DNA of 64,000 nucleotides from Corynebacterium anserum (GCF_014262665.1 NZ_CP046883.1:310001-374000); one strand, 5' to 3'. Positions 52,859 through 62,484 are shown, counted from the stretch's first letter. Made by a program: numbers and translations. Notes: a model not told the origin generated them from the letters alone.

Positions 52859-52900
52859 CCCGGGAATTGATCCACGCGAATTGGTCATGACTTTCCCGGG
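52859..52900. terminator. CCCGGGAA/TTCCCGGG inverted repeat
   Basis: Perfect 8-bp arms separated by 26 bp, just after the coiled-coil gene. It could be a loose terminator; no T-tract. Confidence 0.35.
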
Positions 52901-52974
52901 CTCAGCGCGCTACACCCCCGCGCCGGCTTTGATTTCCACACCTGAATTCGGTCTTTTTGTATGTTGGGGGAACT

Positions 52975-53913
52975 ATGGATGTTATGCAGCAGCCACGATT
53001 GTCCGTGGGAATTATCAGCGCAGGTGCTGTGGGGACAGCTCTAGCCGAGAAATTTCTCCAGGCGGGGCATGTGGTGCATGGTGTGGTGGCGCCAAGCGAT
53101 AGGTCGCGTAGACGCGCGGCGGAGCGTATTCCGCGGGTACCGGTCGTTTCTTTAGAGGACGCTGCTCAGGCCGCCCTCGTGATCATCGCGGTGCCGGATC
53201 CGCAGTTGGTAGAGGTCATTGATCAAGTGGCAGAGGTGACTCGGGATGGGCAGATTGTTGCCCATACGTCGGGAGCACACGGTTGTGCCGTGCTTCAACC
53301 GGTCACGGACACGGGAGCTATTCCATTGGCGCTGCATCCAGTCATGACCTTCGGAGGTTCCGAGGAGGACTGTGTCAATCTCACAGGGTGTGCCTGGGGT
53401 ATCACCAGTGATTCGGAAGTAGGGCAGGCCGTTGCGGAGCTGTTGGTGGCCTCCCTGGACGGGGTGGCCATTTCTATTCCTGAGGATAAACGGGCTGCCT
53501 ATCATGCCGCCGTGGCTTACGCAGCGAACTATGTGGTGACCTTGTTGTCCGACGCCCAGAGGATGCTCGATTACGTCCTCGCGGAGGGTACGGAAGGTGA
53601 TGGAAAGAATTGTGGTAGCAGTTTTCCTCCTCCAATGAATAACCCGCATTCGGCCAGGTTGCTGCGTACGATTGTTCCTGCGGCAGTGAACAAAGCATTT
53701 GATCAGCGGATGTGTGGGATGACGGGGCCGGTTGCGCGCGATGATGCCCCAGCGGTCCTGAGGCATATCGATGCCTTGCGCGAGTTGGAGGACAACACTC
53801 ACGGGATGAATTTCTCTGCGGCATACATTCCGATGGCGGAGCGTACGGCGCAGTTACTCCACTCTCTTGAGGTGGAGCGGGTGCTGGCAGAGTATACGAG
53901 GCGACTACGCTAA
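52975..53913 (+). CDS. Rossmann-fold DUF2520 protein
   Basis: About 312 residues: NAD(P)-binding Rossmann domain (VGIISAGAVGTALAEKFLQAG; second Gly replaced by Ala) and a C-terminal helical DUF2520 domain with ALHPVMTF. Upstream of panC as in M. tuberculosis Rv3603c. It is proposed to act like a ketopantoate reductase or other dehydrogenase, but activity is unproven. ATG 52975 is preferred. Confidence 0.88.
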   Translation: MDVMQQPRLSVGIISAGAVGTALAEKFLQAGHVVHGVVAPSDRSRRRAAERIPRVPVVSLEDAAQAALVIIAVPDPQLVEVIDQVAEVTRDGQIVAHTSGAHGCAVLQPVTDTGAIPLALHPVMTFGGSEEDCVNLTGCAWGITSDSEVGQAVAELLVASLDGVAISIPEDKRAAYHAAVAYAANYVVTLLSDAQRMLDYVLAEGTEGDGKNCGSSFPPPMNNPHSARLLRTIVPAAVNKAFDQRMCGMTGPVARDDAPAVLRHIDALRELEDNTHGMNFSAAYIPMAERTAQLLHSLEVERVLAEYTRRLR

Positions 53914-53918
53914 CCCAC

Positions 53919-54845
53919 ATGGGAATCTCAGAATCTGGAACGTTCACCCGCGGTCAGGCCACAGTTTTTACGTCGATCGAGGAATTGGGTCAGCTGACCC
54001 GAGCAATGCGTAAGGCTGGCCGCCCCGTTGCGTTGGTCCCCACCATGGGGGCTTTACACGAAGGGCATCTTGCCTTGGTTAAGGCCGCGCATTCTATCCC
54101 AGGTGCACTGGTGGTAGTCAGTATTTTCGTCAATCCGTTGCAGTTCGCGGAGGGGGAAGATCTCGATGCTTATCCGCGCACGCTGGATGCTGATGTGGAG
54201 AAGTTGAAATCGGTCGGCGCAGATGCCGTTTTTGCCCCGAGCCCGCGCGAGATGTACCCGAATGGACCGCGAACCACTATTCATCCCGGTGAAGTTGGGC
54301 GCATTCTGGAAGGGGAGCACCGCCCTACGCATTTTGCGGGTGTGCTCACCGTGGTTAATAAACTTTTCCAAATTAGTCATTGTGATCATGCGTTTTTCGG
54401 CGAGAAGGACTACCAGCAGCTAATACTCATTCAGCAGATGGTGACGGATCTCAACATGGGCATCACTATTCATGGGGTGCCGATCGTCCGTCTACAGGAT
54501 GGTTTGGCGCTGAGCTCGCGTAATCAGTACCTCTCCGATCAGGAGCGTGAAATTTCCTTAACGCTGTCCGCTGCATTAACCGCTGGGGCATTTGTGGCGG
54601 AGGAAGGCGCGGATAAGGTGCTGTCCATTGCCCGTGAGATCTTGGCGGCGTCGCCGGAGATTGAGGTGGATTATCTGGAGCTTAAGGGCGCTGATCTGGG
54701 TGAGGCACCGGAACGAGGTGAGGCGCGTTTGTTGGTGGCTGCGCGTGTGGGCTCTACCCGTTTGATTGACAATGTGTCCTTGCCATTGGGCATTGGATTT
54801 AAGAATATTGACGGGGAAGGTAACTCTGCCTCTCCTGTTCAATAG
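53919..54845 (+). CDS. panC: Pantothenate synthetase
   Basis: Joins pantoate and beta-alanine with ATP. 308 residues; VPTMGALHEGHLALV (HIGH-like HEGH), FGEKDYQQL and LSSRNQYL. TACGCT lies 7 nt before ATG 53919 and no good ribosome site is present, so an internal leaderless transcript is possible. galM begins only 15 bp downstream. Confidence 0.95.
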   Translation: MGISESGTFTRGQATVFTSIEELGQLTRAMRKAGRPVALVPTMGALHEGHLALVKAAHSIPGALVVVSIFVNPLQFAEGEDLDAYPRTLDADVEKLKSVGADAVFAPSPREMYPNGPRTTIHPGEVGRILEGEHRPTHFAGVLTVVNKLFQISHCDHAFFGEKDYQQLILIQQMVTDLNMGITIHGVPIVRLQDGLALSSRNQYLSDQEREISLTLSAALTAGAFVAEEGADKVLSIAREILAASPEIEVDYLELKGADLGEAPERGEARLLVAARVGSTRLIDNVSLPLGIGFKNIDGEGNSASPVQ

Positions 54846-54860
54846 CAAAGAGGTGTCGCT

Positions 54861-55880
54861 ATGATCGTCCCGGCCGGTGTGGAAAACACGCATGATTTCG
54901 TGGAATTGAGTGCCGGAGATTATCGCGCGAGTGTGTCTACGTTCGGCGGTGGTACGCGGATGTTGACGTACCGTGGCAGGTCTTTGCTCACTGGTTTTGA
55001 GGTAGGGCAGTTTCCACCTTTGTCTTCGGGGACGTTGTTAGCGCCTTGGCCGAACCGCACGGCTGAAGGTGTATTTTCCCATGATGGTGAGCTGTACAGC
55101 TTGGAGATCACCGAGCCTGGTCGAGCCACGGCGATTCACGGTTTTGTGGCGACGTCTGTGTGGGAAGTTGAGCAGCGTTCCGGCTCTGCTGTGGTTCTAC
55201 GACTTAACTCCGAACGACGCCAGGGCTGGCCCTGGCCGTTGGAGATGCGCGTGCGGTGGTCTTTGGATGCTGCTACTGGTTTGCGTGCGGAGTTTTCTGT
55301 GGTGAATAGGGCGGATTCCAGTTGCCCCTTTGGATTGGGGTGGCACCCTTATCTTTCTGCCCATGGTGCTGCTTTGGAGGAATGCACTGTGTTTTTGCCA
55401 GTACGCACGAATCTCCCGTTGGATGGTGTGCGTAATCTTCCGGCTGGTCCGGAGATCCCGGCGGTGAAGATTCTGCCCACCGTAGACCAGGGTGTGCAGA
55501 TGGCTGGGGTATGGCTGGATCATTGTTTTGGTGAAGTGGAGAGGACAGAGGGGAAGAGCGAGAAAAAGGGCTGTGAGGTGGCAAAGGGAGTCGATACAAA
55601 TACAGGGGAGAGGCTCGGCGATGTTCCTCGTAGCACGGTGGTATTGACAAATGCTCAGGGGGATGGTGTGCAGTTGTGGGCTGATGAGCAGTTCGGTTGG
55701 TACCAGGTGTTTACGGCTGATCCGGCGCGGCGCGAAGGGTATCCCGGAGTTGGCCGTGCCTTGGCGGTGGAGCCTATGACATGTCCACCAAACGCTCTGC
55801 GCTCAGGTGTTGATTTATTGCGTCTCGACGCGGAAGAAGAGAGATATTTCACCTTCGGGGTTAGTAATTATTCAGCCTGA
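54861..55880 (+). CDS. galM: Aldose 1-epimerase (galactose mutarotase-like)
   Basis: 339-residue beta-sandwich epimerase: PWPNRTAEGVF, catalytic His in AIHGF and LGWHPYL, and AVEPMTCPPNAL with the late Glu. A polar insert of about 30 residues (from ERTEGKSEKKG to LGDVPRS) is unusual. AAAGAGGTG precedes ATG 54861. Converts beta- to alpha-galactose for GalK. Close spacing suggests it is now cotranscribed with panC. Confidence 0.85.
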   Translation: MIVPAGVENTHDFVELSAGDYRASVSTFGGGTRMLTYRGRSLLTGFEVGQFPPLSSGTLLAPWPNRTAEGVFSHDGELYSLEITEPGRATAIHGFVATSVWEVEQRSGSAVVLRLNSERRQGWPWPLEMRVRWSLDAATGLRAEFSVVNRADSSCPFGLGWHPYLSAHGAALEECTVFLPVRTNLPLDGVRNLPAGPEIPAVKILPTVDQGVQMAGVWLDHCFGEVERTEGKSEKKGCEVAKGVDTNTGERLGDVPRSTVVLTNAQGDGVQLWADEQFGWYQVFTADPARREGYPGVGRALAVEPMTCPPNALRSGVDLLRLDAEEERYFTFGVSNYSA

Positions 55881-56054
55881 GCTGGAACGATAAAGAAGAA
55901 AAGGTGAAGCCGTCACCCCTGATAAGGCTTTGTTACTGTCTCAAACACATTTACAGGTTTAAGCTAAAATCTGAAAAGTTTTCCATGATAAGGAAAAATA
56001 GAGTTTCCCTCGGGACGACTCTCCCGAGAGATGTGTTTTGGGAGGTACCCAGTC
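55881..56054. promoter_or_regulatory. Promoter/leader region of the symporter gene with hairpin
   Basis: AT-rich 174-bp gap. A perfect 7-bp hairpin CTCGGGA/TCCCGAG (56009-56015, 56022-56028) ends 11 nt before the ribosome site GGGAGG (56040-56045). Its TCTCCC arm is complementary to that site, so alternative pairing could mask translation. Confidence 0.5.
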
Positions 56055-57702
56055 ATGACTGGTTTGCGCCTGGACGCGTCGTGGGTTGACTATGCATTGG
56101 TTGCCATCTACTTCGCGTTCGTCTTGGGAATCGGTTGGGCGGCAAAGTCCAAAGTTTCCAGTTCTATTGACTTCTTCCTGTCCGGCCGTTCGTTGCCTGC
56201 ATGGGTTACCGGCTTGGCATTTATCTCAGCCAACCTGGGCGCGGTAGAGATTGTTGGCCACTCGGCAAATGGTGTGCAGTACGGATTTGAGACCATGCAC
56301 TATTTCTGGATCGGTGCGATCCCAGCCATGGTCTTCCTCGGCATCGTGATGATGCCTTTCTACTACGGCTCTAAAGTGCGTTCCGTGCCCGAGTTCATGC
56401 GTCGACGCTTCGGCAACGGAGCGCACCTCGTCAACGGTGTGTCCTTCGCTGTGGCTCAGCTGCTCATCGCAGGTGTCAACCTATTGCTCCTTGCTAAAGT
56501 GGTGAACTCCCTTCTAGGGTGGCCGCTTTGGGTCACCTTGATTGTCGCCGCTGTGATCGTGCTGTCCTATATCACTCTCGGCGGTTTATCCGCCGCGATC
56601 TACAACGAGGTATTGCAGTTCTTCGTGATCATCGCGGCATTGCTTCCTCTCACCATGATCGGCCTGCACAATGTAGGTGGTTGGGCAGGACTCAAGACAC
56701 AGGTTGTGGAGAGTCACTTCCATACCTGGCCGGGGACGGAGATCTCTGGTTTCGAAAATCCGGTAGTGTCTGCCGTCGGGCTTGTATTCGGACTCGGCTT
56801 TGTTCTCTCCTTCGGTTACTGGACCACCAACTTCGTGGAGGTTCAGCGCTCTATGGCTGCAGACTCGTTGTCTTCAGCCCGGAAGACCCCAATCATTGGC
56901 GCTTTCCCGAAGATGTTTATTCCATTCTTGGTCGTCATCCCGGGCATGGTAGCGGGTGCCACTGTTACCCCAATCATGGATGGCTCCGCTGAGCCAAACG
57001 ACGCCATTCTCTACCTCATGCGTGACTTGCTCCCTAATGGTCTGCTCGGTGTGGCTATCGCTGGCCTCCTGGCTGCGTTTATGGCTGGCATGGCTGCGAA
57101 TATTTCCGCCTTCAACACCGTGTTCTCCTATGACATTTGGGAGGCATATGTTGTGAAGAACCGCGAAGACGAGTACTACCTGAAGGTCGGTCGCTTGGCC
57201 ACCATCGTTGCCACCGTCATCGCTGTATTTACTGCGTTGCTTGCCTCGAACTTCGGCAACGTCATGGACTACCTCCAAACACTGTTCGGTTTCTTCAACG
57301 CTCCACTGTTCGCCACGTTCATTCTGGGCATGTTCTGGAAGCGTATGACCCCAACTGCCGGTTGGACAGGCTTGGTCGCGGGTACCGGCGTGGCGATCAT
57401 CTACTGGGTGATCGCTACTTTCGGTGGTACGGACATTGGGTTCTTCAACCTTCCTGGTCAGGGCACGGCCTTCGTTGCAGCATTCCCTGGCCTTCGTGGT
57501 GGACATCATCGTTTCCATCATCGTTTCCCTGGTCACCAAGCCAAAGCCAGATCATGAGCTGGTGGGCTTTGTGAAGTCCGTGACCCCGAAGGAAAACCTC
57601 ACCGATCAAGCAGAGGCATCCCTGCCATGGTTCCGCCGAACTGTTCCACTTGGCCTTTTGTGCCTGGCCATGGTTCTGGTTCTCAACATCGTGTTCGCCT
57701 AA
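56055..57702 (+). pseudogene. Sodium/solute (SSS, SLC5-like) symporter, probable galactose uptake, frameshifted
   Basis: Twelve to thirteen helices; typical SSS motifs DFFLSGRSLPAWVTGLAFI, SYITLGGLSAAIYNEVLQF and AGLLAAFMAGMAANISAFNT. From ATG 56055 (GGGAGG 10 nt upstream) the frame is open to about 57485, where one extra base in CCC (57485-57487) shifts it. The shifted frame ends at 57557 in non-family sequence (RGGHHRFHHRFPG), while the +1 frame continues perfectly with LAFVVDIIVSIIVSLVTKP to the natural end at 57702. The loss removes the last helices. It could be a real mutation or a sequencing error. Substrate inferred from galT/galK. Confidence 0.85.
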
Positions 57703-57731
57703 CTATTCGCCACTAGAAGGAGTGACCAACA

Positions 57732-58064
57732 ATGAGCAAGAACACTCACGCACATACGGCGAATAATTCCGCCGCTCCTGCAAACGCCGCAGAAATCGCG
57801 GACAAGATGACCGAGAACAAGGAAGTCGGACATCGCTCCCACATGGCCGGAGCCTTCGATATTCGCAATGTTATCGGCGCGCTGATGGGCCTTTATGGGG
57901 TTGTGTTGTTGATCAGCTATCTCTTCCTTGACCCGGGGCAATCGTGGGAAGGTCTGCCCAAGCAAGCCTCGTATAACTTGTGGGCGGGGATCGCCATGGT
58001 TGTTGTGGCTGCCGTGTTCTTCATCTGGAGCAAGTTGGCTCCGGTGAAGATTGATGAAGACTAA
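57732..58064 (+). CDS. Small two-helix membrane protein of the galactose block
   Basis: 110 residues: polar N-terminus of about 45 residues, helix 1 (NVIGALMGLYGVVLLISYLFL) and helix 2 (LWAGIAMVVVAAVFFIWSKL). AGAAGGAG precedes ATG 57732, 29 bp after the symporter. Small membrane proteins often accompany SSS transporters, so an accessory-subunit role is plausible but unproven. Confidence 0.75.
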   Translation: MSKNTHAHTANNSAAPANAAEIADKMTENKEVGHRSHMAGAFDIRNVIGALMGLYGVVLLISYLFLDPGQSWEGLPKQASYNLWAGIAMVVVAAVFFIWSKLAPVKIDED

Positions 58065-58112
58065 CGCGGCATACCGCTGCGTGACAGAATAACGCGGCAT
58101 ACCGCAGCGTGA
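58062..58112 (+). repeat. Two tandem hairpin-forming repeats before galT
   Basis: 23-bp copies 58062-58084 and 58090-58112 (period 28), one mismatch; each folds as ACGCGG-CATA-CCGC with a bulge. The first copy overlaps the stop codon of the small membrane protein gene. They may attenuate or protect the galT message. Confidence 0.85.
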
Positions 58113-58226
58113 TCTGGGTTGACATTACCAACTGACAACAAGTGCCCCCGTTATTTCCATCCGGAGGCACTGAAGCGACGGTTCTTTGTTGTGCAACGCG
58201 CCGTCACCCTCAAGGAGCGATGAAAA

Positions 58227-59360
58227 GTGTCCGAGCATGCATTTCGTGTTACATCGACCACCCTCGCCGATGGTCGCGAGTTGCTCTATTTCGACGATGA
58301 GCCAGCTTACGTTTCGGGTGATTGCATCCGTGAGCTGCATGATTCGCGCAGGTTGCCGGAGGCCACGACTGAGTCTGAGATGCGTCAGGATCCTTTAACC
58401 GGTCAGTGGTATGTCTACGCTGCGCACCGGATGAACCGCACGTTTATGCCACCGGCTAATGAGAATCCACTGGCTCCGACAAAACCCGGTGAACTCCCCA
58501 CCGAGATCCCAGCGGATGACTACAACGTGGTTGTTTTTGAAAACCGCTTCCCGTCGCTATCCATGCATATGGAGGTACCGGAGGGTTATGCCCGTGAAGT
58601 GGATGGGGAACCATTGTTCGGCCGTCGGCCTGCGCTGGGACGCTGCGAAGTGGTGTGCTTTACGCCGGATGTCACGCACTCTTTCAAGGATCTTCCTTAT
58701 GAGCGCGCTCGTACGGTGGTTGAGGCGTGGGCGCATCGTACAGAGGCTCTGTCTGCACTGCCGGGCATTCGATATGTTTATCCTTTTGAGAACCGAGGTA
58801 AGGAAATTGGCGTCACACTGCAGCATCCGCACGGTCAGATCTATTCCTATCCTTTTCTCCCGCCGCGCGCCGCTGAGGTAGCTGAGCGCGCCGCGGCGTT
58901 TCGTGAAATGACGTCGAAGGACTTATTCGACGCCATCCTTGCCGCAGAGAAGGCTTCTGGTCGTCGCGTGTTGGTCGAGGGTGAGCATTTCACTGCCTTC
59001 GTGCCGGCGGCGGCGAAGTGGCCTGTGGAGGTCATGCTCATGGCTAATCGTGCGGTTCCAGATTTTGCCGCGCTCACCGATGAAGAAAAAGATGAGTTGA
59101 CCCGCATTTATCTAGATTTGCTTGGTCGTATGGATCGTTTCTTTGACGGAGTTGAGCGTACGCCGTATATCGCGTCATGGAACCAAGCTCCGGTAGGTGA
59201 GGGGCGCGAGAATGGCCGTCTTTACCTGCAGTTATATTCCATGATGCGCAGTCCCGGCCGGATGAAGTTCCTTGCCGGCTCGGAGTCTGGCCAGGAGGCA
59301 TGGATTTCCGATACCACTCCGGAGCGCATTGCTGATCGATTCCGGGAGATCGCCCCGTAG
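58227..59360 (+). CDS. galT: Galactose-1-phosphate uridylyltransferase
   Basis: Leloir pathway: Gal-1-P + UDP-glucose exchange. 377 residues with the active-site LQHPHGQIYSYPF (HPH nucleophile) and FENRFPSL; C-terminal zinc-type His region around ASWNQAP. GTG 58227 with AAGGAGCG upstream. No galE is in this window. Confidence 0.94.
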   Translation: MSEHAFRVTSTTLADGRELLYFDDEPAYVSGDCIRELHDSRRLPEATTESEMRQDPLTGQWYVYAAHRMNRTFMPPANENPLAPTKPGELPTEIPADDYNVVVFENRFPSLSMHMEVPEGYAREVDGEPLFGRRPALGRCEVVCFTPDVTHSFKDLPYERARTVVEAWAHRTEALSALPGIRYVYPFENRGKEIGVTLQHPHGQIYSYPFLPPRAAEVAERAAAFREMTSKDLFDAILAAEKASGRRVLVEGEHFTAFVPAAAKWPVEVMLMANRAVPDFAALTDEEKDELTRIYLDLLGRMDRFFDGVERTPYIASWNQAPVGEGRENGRLYLQLYSMMRSPGRMKFLAGSESGQEAWISDTTPERIADRFREIAP

Positions 59361-59491
59361 GGGCGAACAGCGTTATAGCACTCTAAGTGGACAGAGACGA
59401 CAGAGAGGAGAGTAGTACGTACAGGGCGTAGCGAAGCGGATAGTACGCAGGGAAACGGCAGAAGAGGATACGGAAGGTAGGCCAGTAACGA
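59361..59491. repeat. galT-galK spacer with diverged repeat
   Basis: Purine-rich 131-bp gap. TAGTACGTACAGGG (59413-59426) recurs as TAGTACGCAGGG (59441-59452), period 28. GGAAGGTAGG serves as the galK ribosome site. Confidence 0.5.
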
Positions 59492-61039
59492 ATGACTGAG
59501 AATTCCCGCGAGAACGTCTCCCGCCCGGAGGTCGGCGACACAAAAGGTTCCCCACTAGGTAAACAGAATGCCACCACAGATGCTCCCGATTCTGCATCCG
59601 TGATAGTGGAACCCCAATGGATCAACACTCGTTCTGAAGAGCAGGGCGAGGCTGATGCGCGTGCGTTATTCGAGGAAGAGTTCGGGGACACCCCCGCCGG
59701 TGTCTGGTCGGCGCCAGGCCGCGTGAACCTCATTGGAGAACATGTTGACTACGCCTTGGGCATTTCTATCCCATTTGCGCTTACTCAGCGTACCTATGTC
59801 GCGGCTCGCTTGAATGGGACGGATACATACCGGGTGGTGTCGCGTTATGCCCCACATACGGGTGAACCGGCGCAGAATGTCCGTGTGGAGATCCCTACTG
59901 GCGATGTGGGTGTGGATGATGAAGGTAAAGGTCACCCGTCACATTGGGCTGGCTATGCGCTCGGCGCCATTTGGGCGGCAAGGGAGGCCGGAGTGATTCC
60001 TCCCCTCTCGGCGCCTGCGGTTACAGAGGTTGACGCATCCGCACATACTCGTACAGACAGTGCGTGCGCCACCGATACCGAGGGCGCCCCGGCTGAAGCT
60101 TCCGGTGTTGTTTCCGAAAGGAGCGCATTCTCCGCAGGGATAGATCTTGCCATCGTCTCCGATGTCCCAGTTGGTGCTGGCCTATCCAGTTCTGCGGCTC
60201 TGGAGTGTTCGTCGGCATTAGCAGCCTACGACTTGTGTGCCTCCACCTTTGCTCATGGTGCCACGGCCGAATTATCGGATGAGGTTCGTAAGGGTTTGAT
60301 GGCGGCGTCGATTAGGGCGGAAAACGAGGTTGTTGGAGCCTCAACAGGTGGACTCGACCAGCGTATTTCATTGTTTGGCCGGGCGGGGCATGCGTTAGCT
60401 ATAGATTTCCTCACCGATGAAGCAACCCACGTTCCATTTGATATTGCAGCCAGCGGCAAGGCGATTCTGATCATCAACACCAATGCCCCGCATCAGCTTA
60501 ATGACGGACAATATGCGTCGCGTCGCGCGGTGATTGACGGAGTGACAGAGCACCTGGGTGTGCGATCTTTGCGTCAAGCAGAGGATGCCGTGGCGCGCAG
60601 TGCCGCATGGGCTGAGGCGAACGTGCCAGGCGGTGTGAACGCTACCGAGGCAGAGGTCTCAGCATGGACAGATACCGTTGCAAAGCGGGTGCGCCACGTC
60701 GTCACCGAGATTGAACGCACCGCCCGGGCTGCCGACATGCTGCGCCAAGGTGATCTGGGAGCCTTTGGGCGAGCAATGTGTGCTAGCCACGAGTCTCTGC
60801 GCGATGATTATGAAGTCACAGTCCCTGAACTTGACCTTGCGGTTGATACCGCGATGGCATGTGGAGCCATTGGTGCGCGGATGACCGGTGGTGGTTTTGG
60901 CGGTTCGGCAATTGCTCTGCTCGACGTAGCCCTGGTGGAACAAACCGCACAGGCTATTGCGCAGGCCTTCGCGCAGGCCGATTTCAACGCTCCTGAGTTT
61001 GTGGTGGCGACGCCAAGCGATGGAGCACACCGCCACTAG
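59492..61039 (+). CDS. galK: Galactokinase
   Basis: GHMP kinase phosphorylating galactose. Motifs: RVNLIGEHVDYALG, PVGAGLSSSAALE and GARMTGGGFGGSAIAL. At 515 residues it is about 100 longer than usual, through an acidic N-terminal extension of about 55 residues and an insert around residues 170-205 (SAHTRTDSACATDTEGAPAE). Last gene of the galactose block. Confidence 0.93.
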   Translation: MTENSRENVSRPEVGDTKGSPLGKQNATTDAPDSASVIVEPQWINTRSEEQGEADARALFEEEFGDTPAGVWSAPGRVNLIGEHVDYALGISIPFALTQRTYVAARLNGTDTYRVVSRYAPHTGEPAQNVRVEIPTGDVGVDDEGKGHPSHWAGYALGAIWAAREAGVIPPLSAPAVTEVDASAHTRTDSACATDTEGAPAEASGVVSERSAFSAGIDLAIVSDVPVGAGLSSSAALECSSALAAYDLCASTFAHGATAELSDEVRKGLMAASIRAENEVVGASTGGLDQRISLFGRAGHALAIDFLTDEATHVPFDIAASGKAILIINTNAPHQLNDGQYASRRAVIDGVTEHLGVRSLRQAEDAVARSAAWAEANVPGGVNATEAEVSAWTDTVAKRVRHVVTEIERTARAADMLRQGDLGAFGRAMCASHESLRDDYEVTVPELDLAVDTAMACGAIGARMTGGGFGGSAIALLDVALVEQTAQAIAQAFAQADFNAPEFVVATPSDGAHRH

Positions 61040-61342
61040 AACAGTAGGTTCACTAGAGCGCTAGAGAAGTGAGAGGAGCACGAGAGAAATAGGAGTGCTC
61101 AAACCCTAGATTAGGAGTGCTCAAACCCTAAAAACAGTAGGAGCTGGAGGAGTACTCGGAACCGAGCGTGAGTTTGCCCCGCCAAGATTTACTCCCGGTG
61201 ACCAGCCACTTCGTTCACGGGAGTGGTTAGGCGCTCCTGCTGAAGTGTGCTTTGTATGTATTCAGCAGAGGTTGTGTGCTCGTACTGACGAGTGTTTTCA
61301 CTGAATGGAATTTTATCGAAGGCGGGGGTAAGGTTTCTGTCC
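61040..61342. repeat. galK-panD spacer with 19-bp direct repeat
   Basis: TAGGAGTGCTCAAACCCTA occurs exactly at 61090-61108 and 61112-61130 (period 22). The rest of the 303-bp gap shows no ORF; it likely holds the panD promoter. Confidence 0.85.
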
Positions 61343-61783
61343 GTGTTGCGCACCATGCTGAAATCCAAGATCCACCGAGCCACCGTCACGCAGGCGGACC
61401 TGCACTACGTGGGCTCGTGCACTATTGACGCGGACCTGATGGAAGCTGCGGACATCCTCGAGGGGGAGCAGATTGACATCGTGGACATTAACAACGGCAA
61501 CCGCCTGACCACCTACGCCATTACAGGTGATCGAGGTACCGGCGTCATCGGTATCAATGGTGCTGCTGCCCGGCTCATTAACCCAGGGGATCTGGTGATC
61601 ATCATTGGATATGCCCACTACTCCGAAGAAGACCTCCGGGACTATCATCCGCGCGTTGTTTTTGTTGACGAGCACAACAAGAAACTCGAAGAAGGTGAAG
61701 ACCCAGCTCATGCGCCGGCTGGTTCTGGTTTGCTCGACCCTCGGCACGTCGATCATTCCGTAGATCGAACTTCGGAGAGTTAG
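61343..61783 (+). CDS. panD: Aspartate 1-decarboxylase precursor
   Basis: Makes beta-alanine for PanC. 146 residues from GTG 61343; the self-cleavage site YVGSCTID (Gly-Ser, pyruvoyl Ser) is present, followed by GNRLTTYAI and NGAAARL. GGGGGTAAGG lies upstream. Normally next to panC in this gene order (as in M. tuberculosis), here 6.5 kb away behind the galactose genes. Confidence 0.93.
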   Translation: MLRTMLKSKIHRATVTQADLHYVGSCTIDADLMEAADILEGEQIDIVDINNGNRLTTYAITGDRGTGVIGINGAAARLINPGDLVIIIGYAHYSEEDLRDYHPRVVFVDEHNKKLEEGEDPAHAPAGSGLLDPRHVDHSVDRTSES

Positions 61784-61935
61784 CCTCGGACCCTAGGCGT
61801 TGGTGGCTAGTTGGGGGAGATGCTCCCAACGTCCGTCTGCCGCGAGTGGTGATGACTATTCTGGCAGAACTACTTGGTGGTGACTCGGCCTTTGCACAGC
61901 AGTTGTCGGATTAGCCTTTTTGCCCTGGGGGATGA
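61784..61935. other. Non-coding start of the degraded tail
   Basis: Contains only a 20-codon open stretch (MTILAELLGGDSAFAQQLSD) that I do not recognise. The pantothenate kinase gene coaX that follows panD in mycobacteria is absent. Confidence 0.4.
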
Positions 61936-62181
61936 CCCGAAAGCTTGTACGTCAATTTTGATGAGCTAGTTAGCTAAGGGGTCTCGGTGATGTTATTGAA
62001 GGAAGGACAGGTCTACGCGAAGGATTCGACGCCGGTGGCAAAGTTTGTGCTCGGGCTGTTGGGCTCGGTGGCAGAGTTTGGGCGTTTCACTATTTGCGAG
62101 CACCAGATTGCAGGAATTGTACGAGTAAAAACACGGCGGCTACAAGGAGTGTGAGAAAGCGCTGACGGCAGAGCGGGGAAT
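61936..62181 (+). pseudogene. Serine recombinase (resolvase/invertase) relic
   Basis: The translation FDELVS*GVSVMLLKEGQ (TAA at 61975, probably from AAG/AAA Lys) continues as VYAKDSTPVAKFVLGLLGSV then AEFGRFTICEHQIAGI, the well-known resolvase segment SKDSTPVAKFMLGLLGSVAEFER...RERQAEGI. A further frame change near 62130 leads into GGYKECEKALTAERG, matching the linker KGRxKALT. The N-terminal catalytic Ser part and the C-terminal HTH are missing. A remnant of a transposon or phage. Confidence 0.8.
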
Positions 62182-62185
62182 AAAC

Positions 62186-62335
62186 ATGGGAATTGTTGAA
62201 ATCCTATTGATTATCTTGAGCTTGTTCTGTGTGGTTGTTGTTCCTAGATTGCTTATTGCAATCATCTACATGCTTCGAGGTGACAGGAAGTATGACAATG
62301 GCGGCTTAGGAGAAAAAGGTCCAAGACGTCACTGA
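62186..62335 (+). CDS. 49-residue one-helix membrane peptide
   Basis: MGIVEILLIILSLFCVVVV followed by PRLLIAIIYMLRGDRK and a polar end; GCGGGGAA lies 5 nt before the ATG. It is in frame with the last resolvase fragment, so it could be an artefact of decay. Unrecognised. Confidence 0.35.
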   Translation: MGIVEILLIILSLFCVVVVPRLLIAIIYMLRGDRKYDNGGLGEKGPRRH

Positions 62336-62484
62336 GTGTCTTGCAGTTTTCGAGAGATTGAGGTGCATTTTGTTCTCTGTCTCTCTACGCCCTAGCATCG
62401 GTAGAATAGGGACGTGAATTGGTGATCCCGGCAGGCTCCTTGGCTTGGCGGGGTTTTCCTTTTTCGAGCCGAAAAGTGAGGGGC

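Noticed and set aside
57480-57560. Programmed frameshift in the symporter gene
   Set aside because: The site has only CCC, with no slippery heptamer or following pseudoknot visible; mutation or sequence error is simpler.
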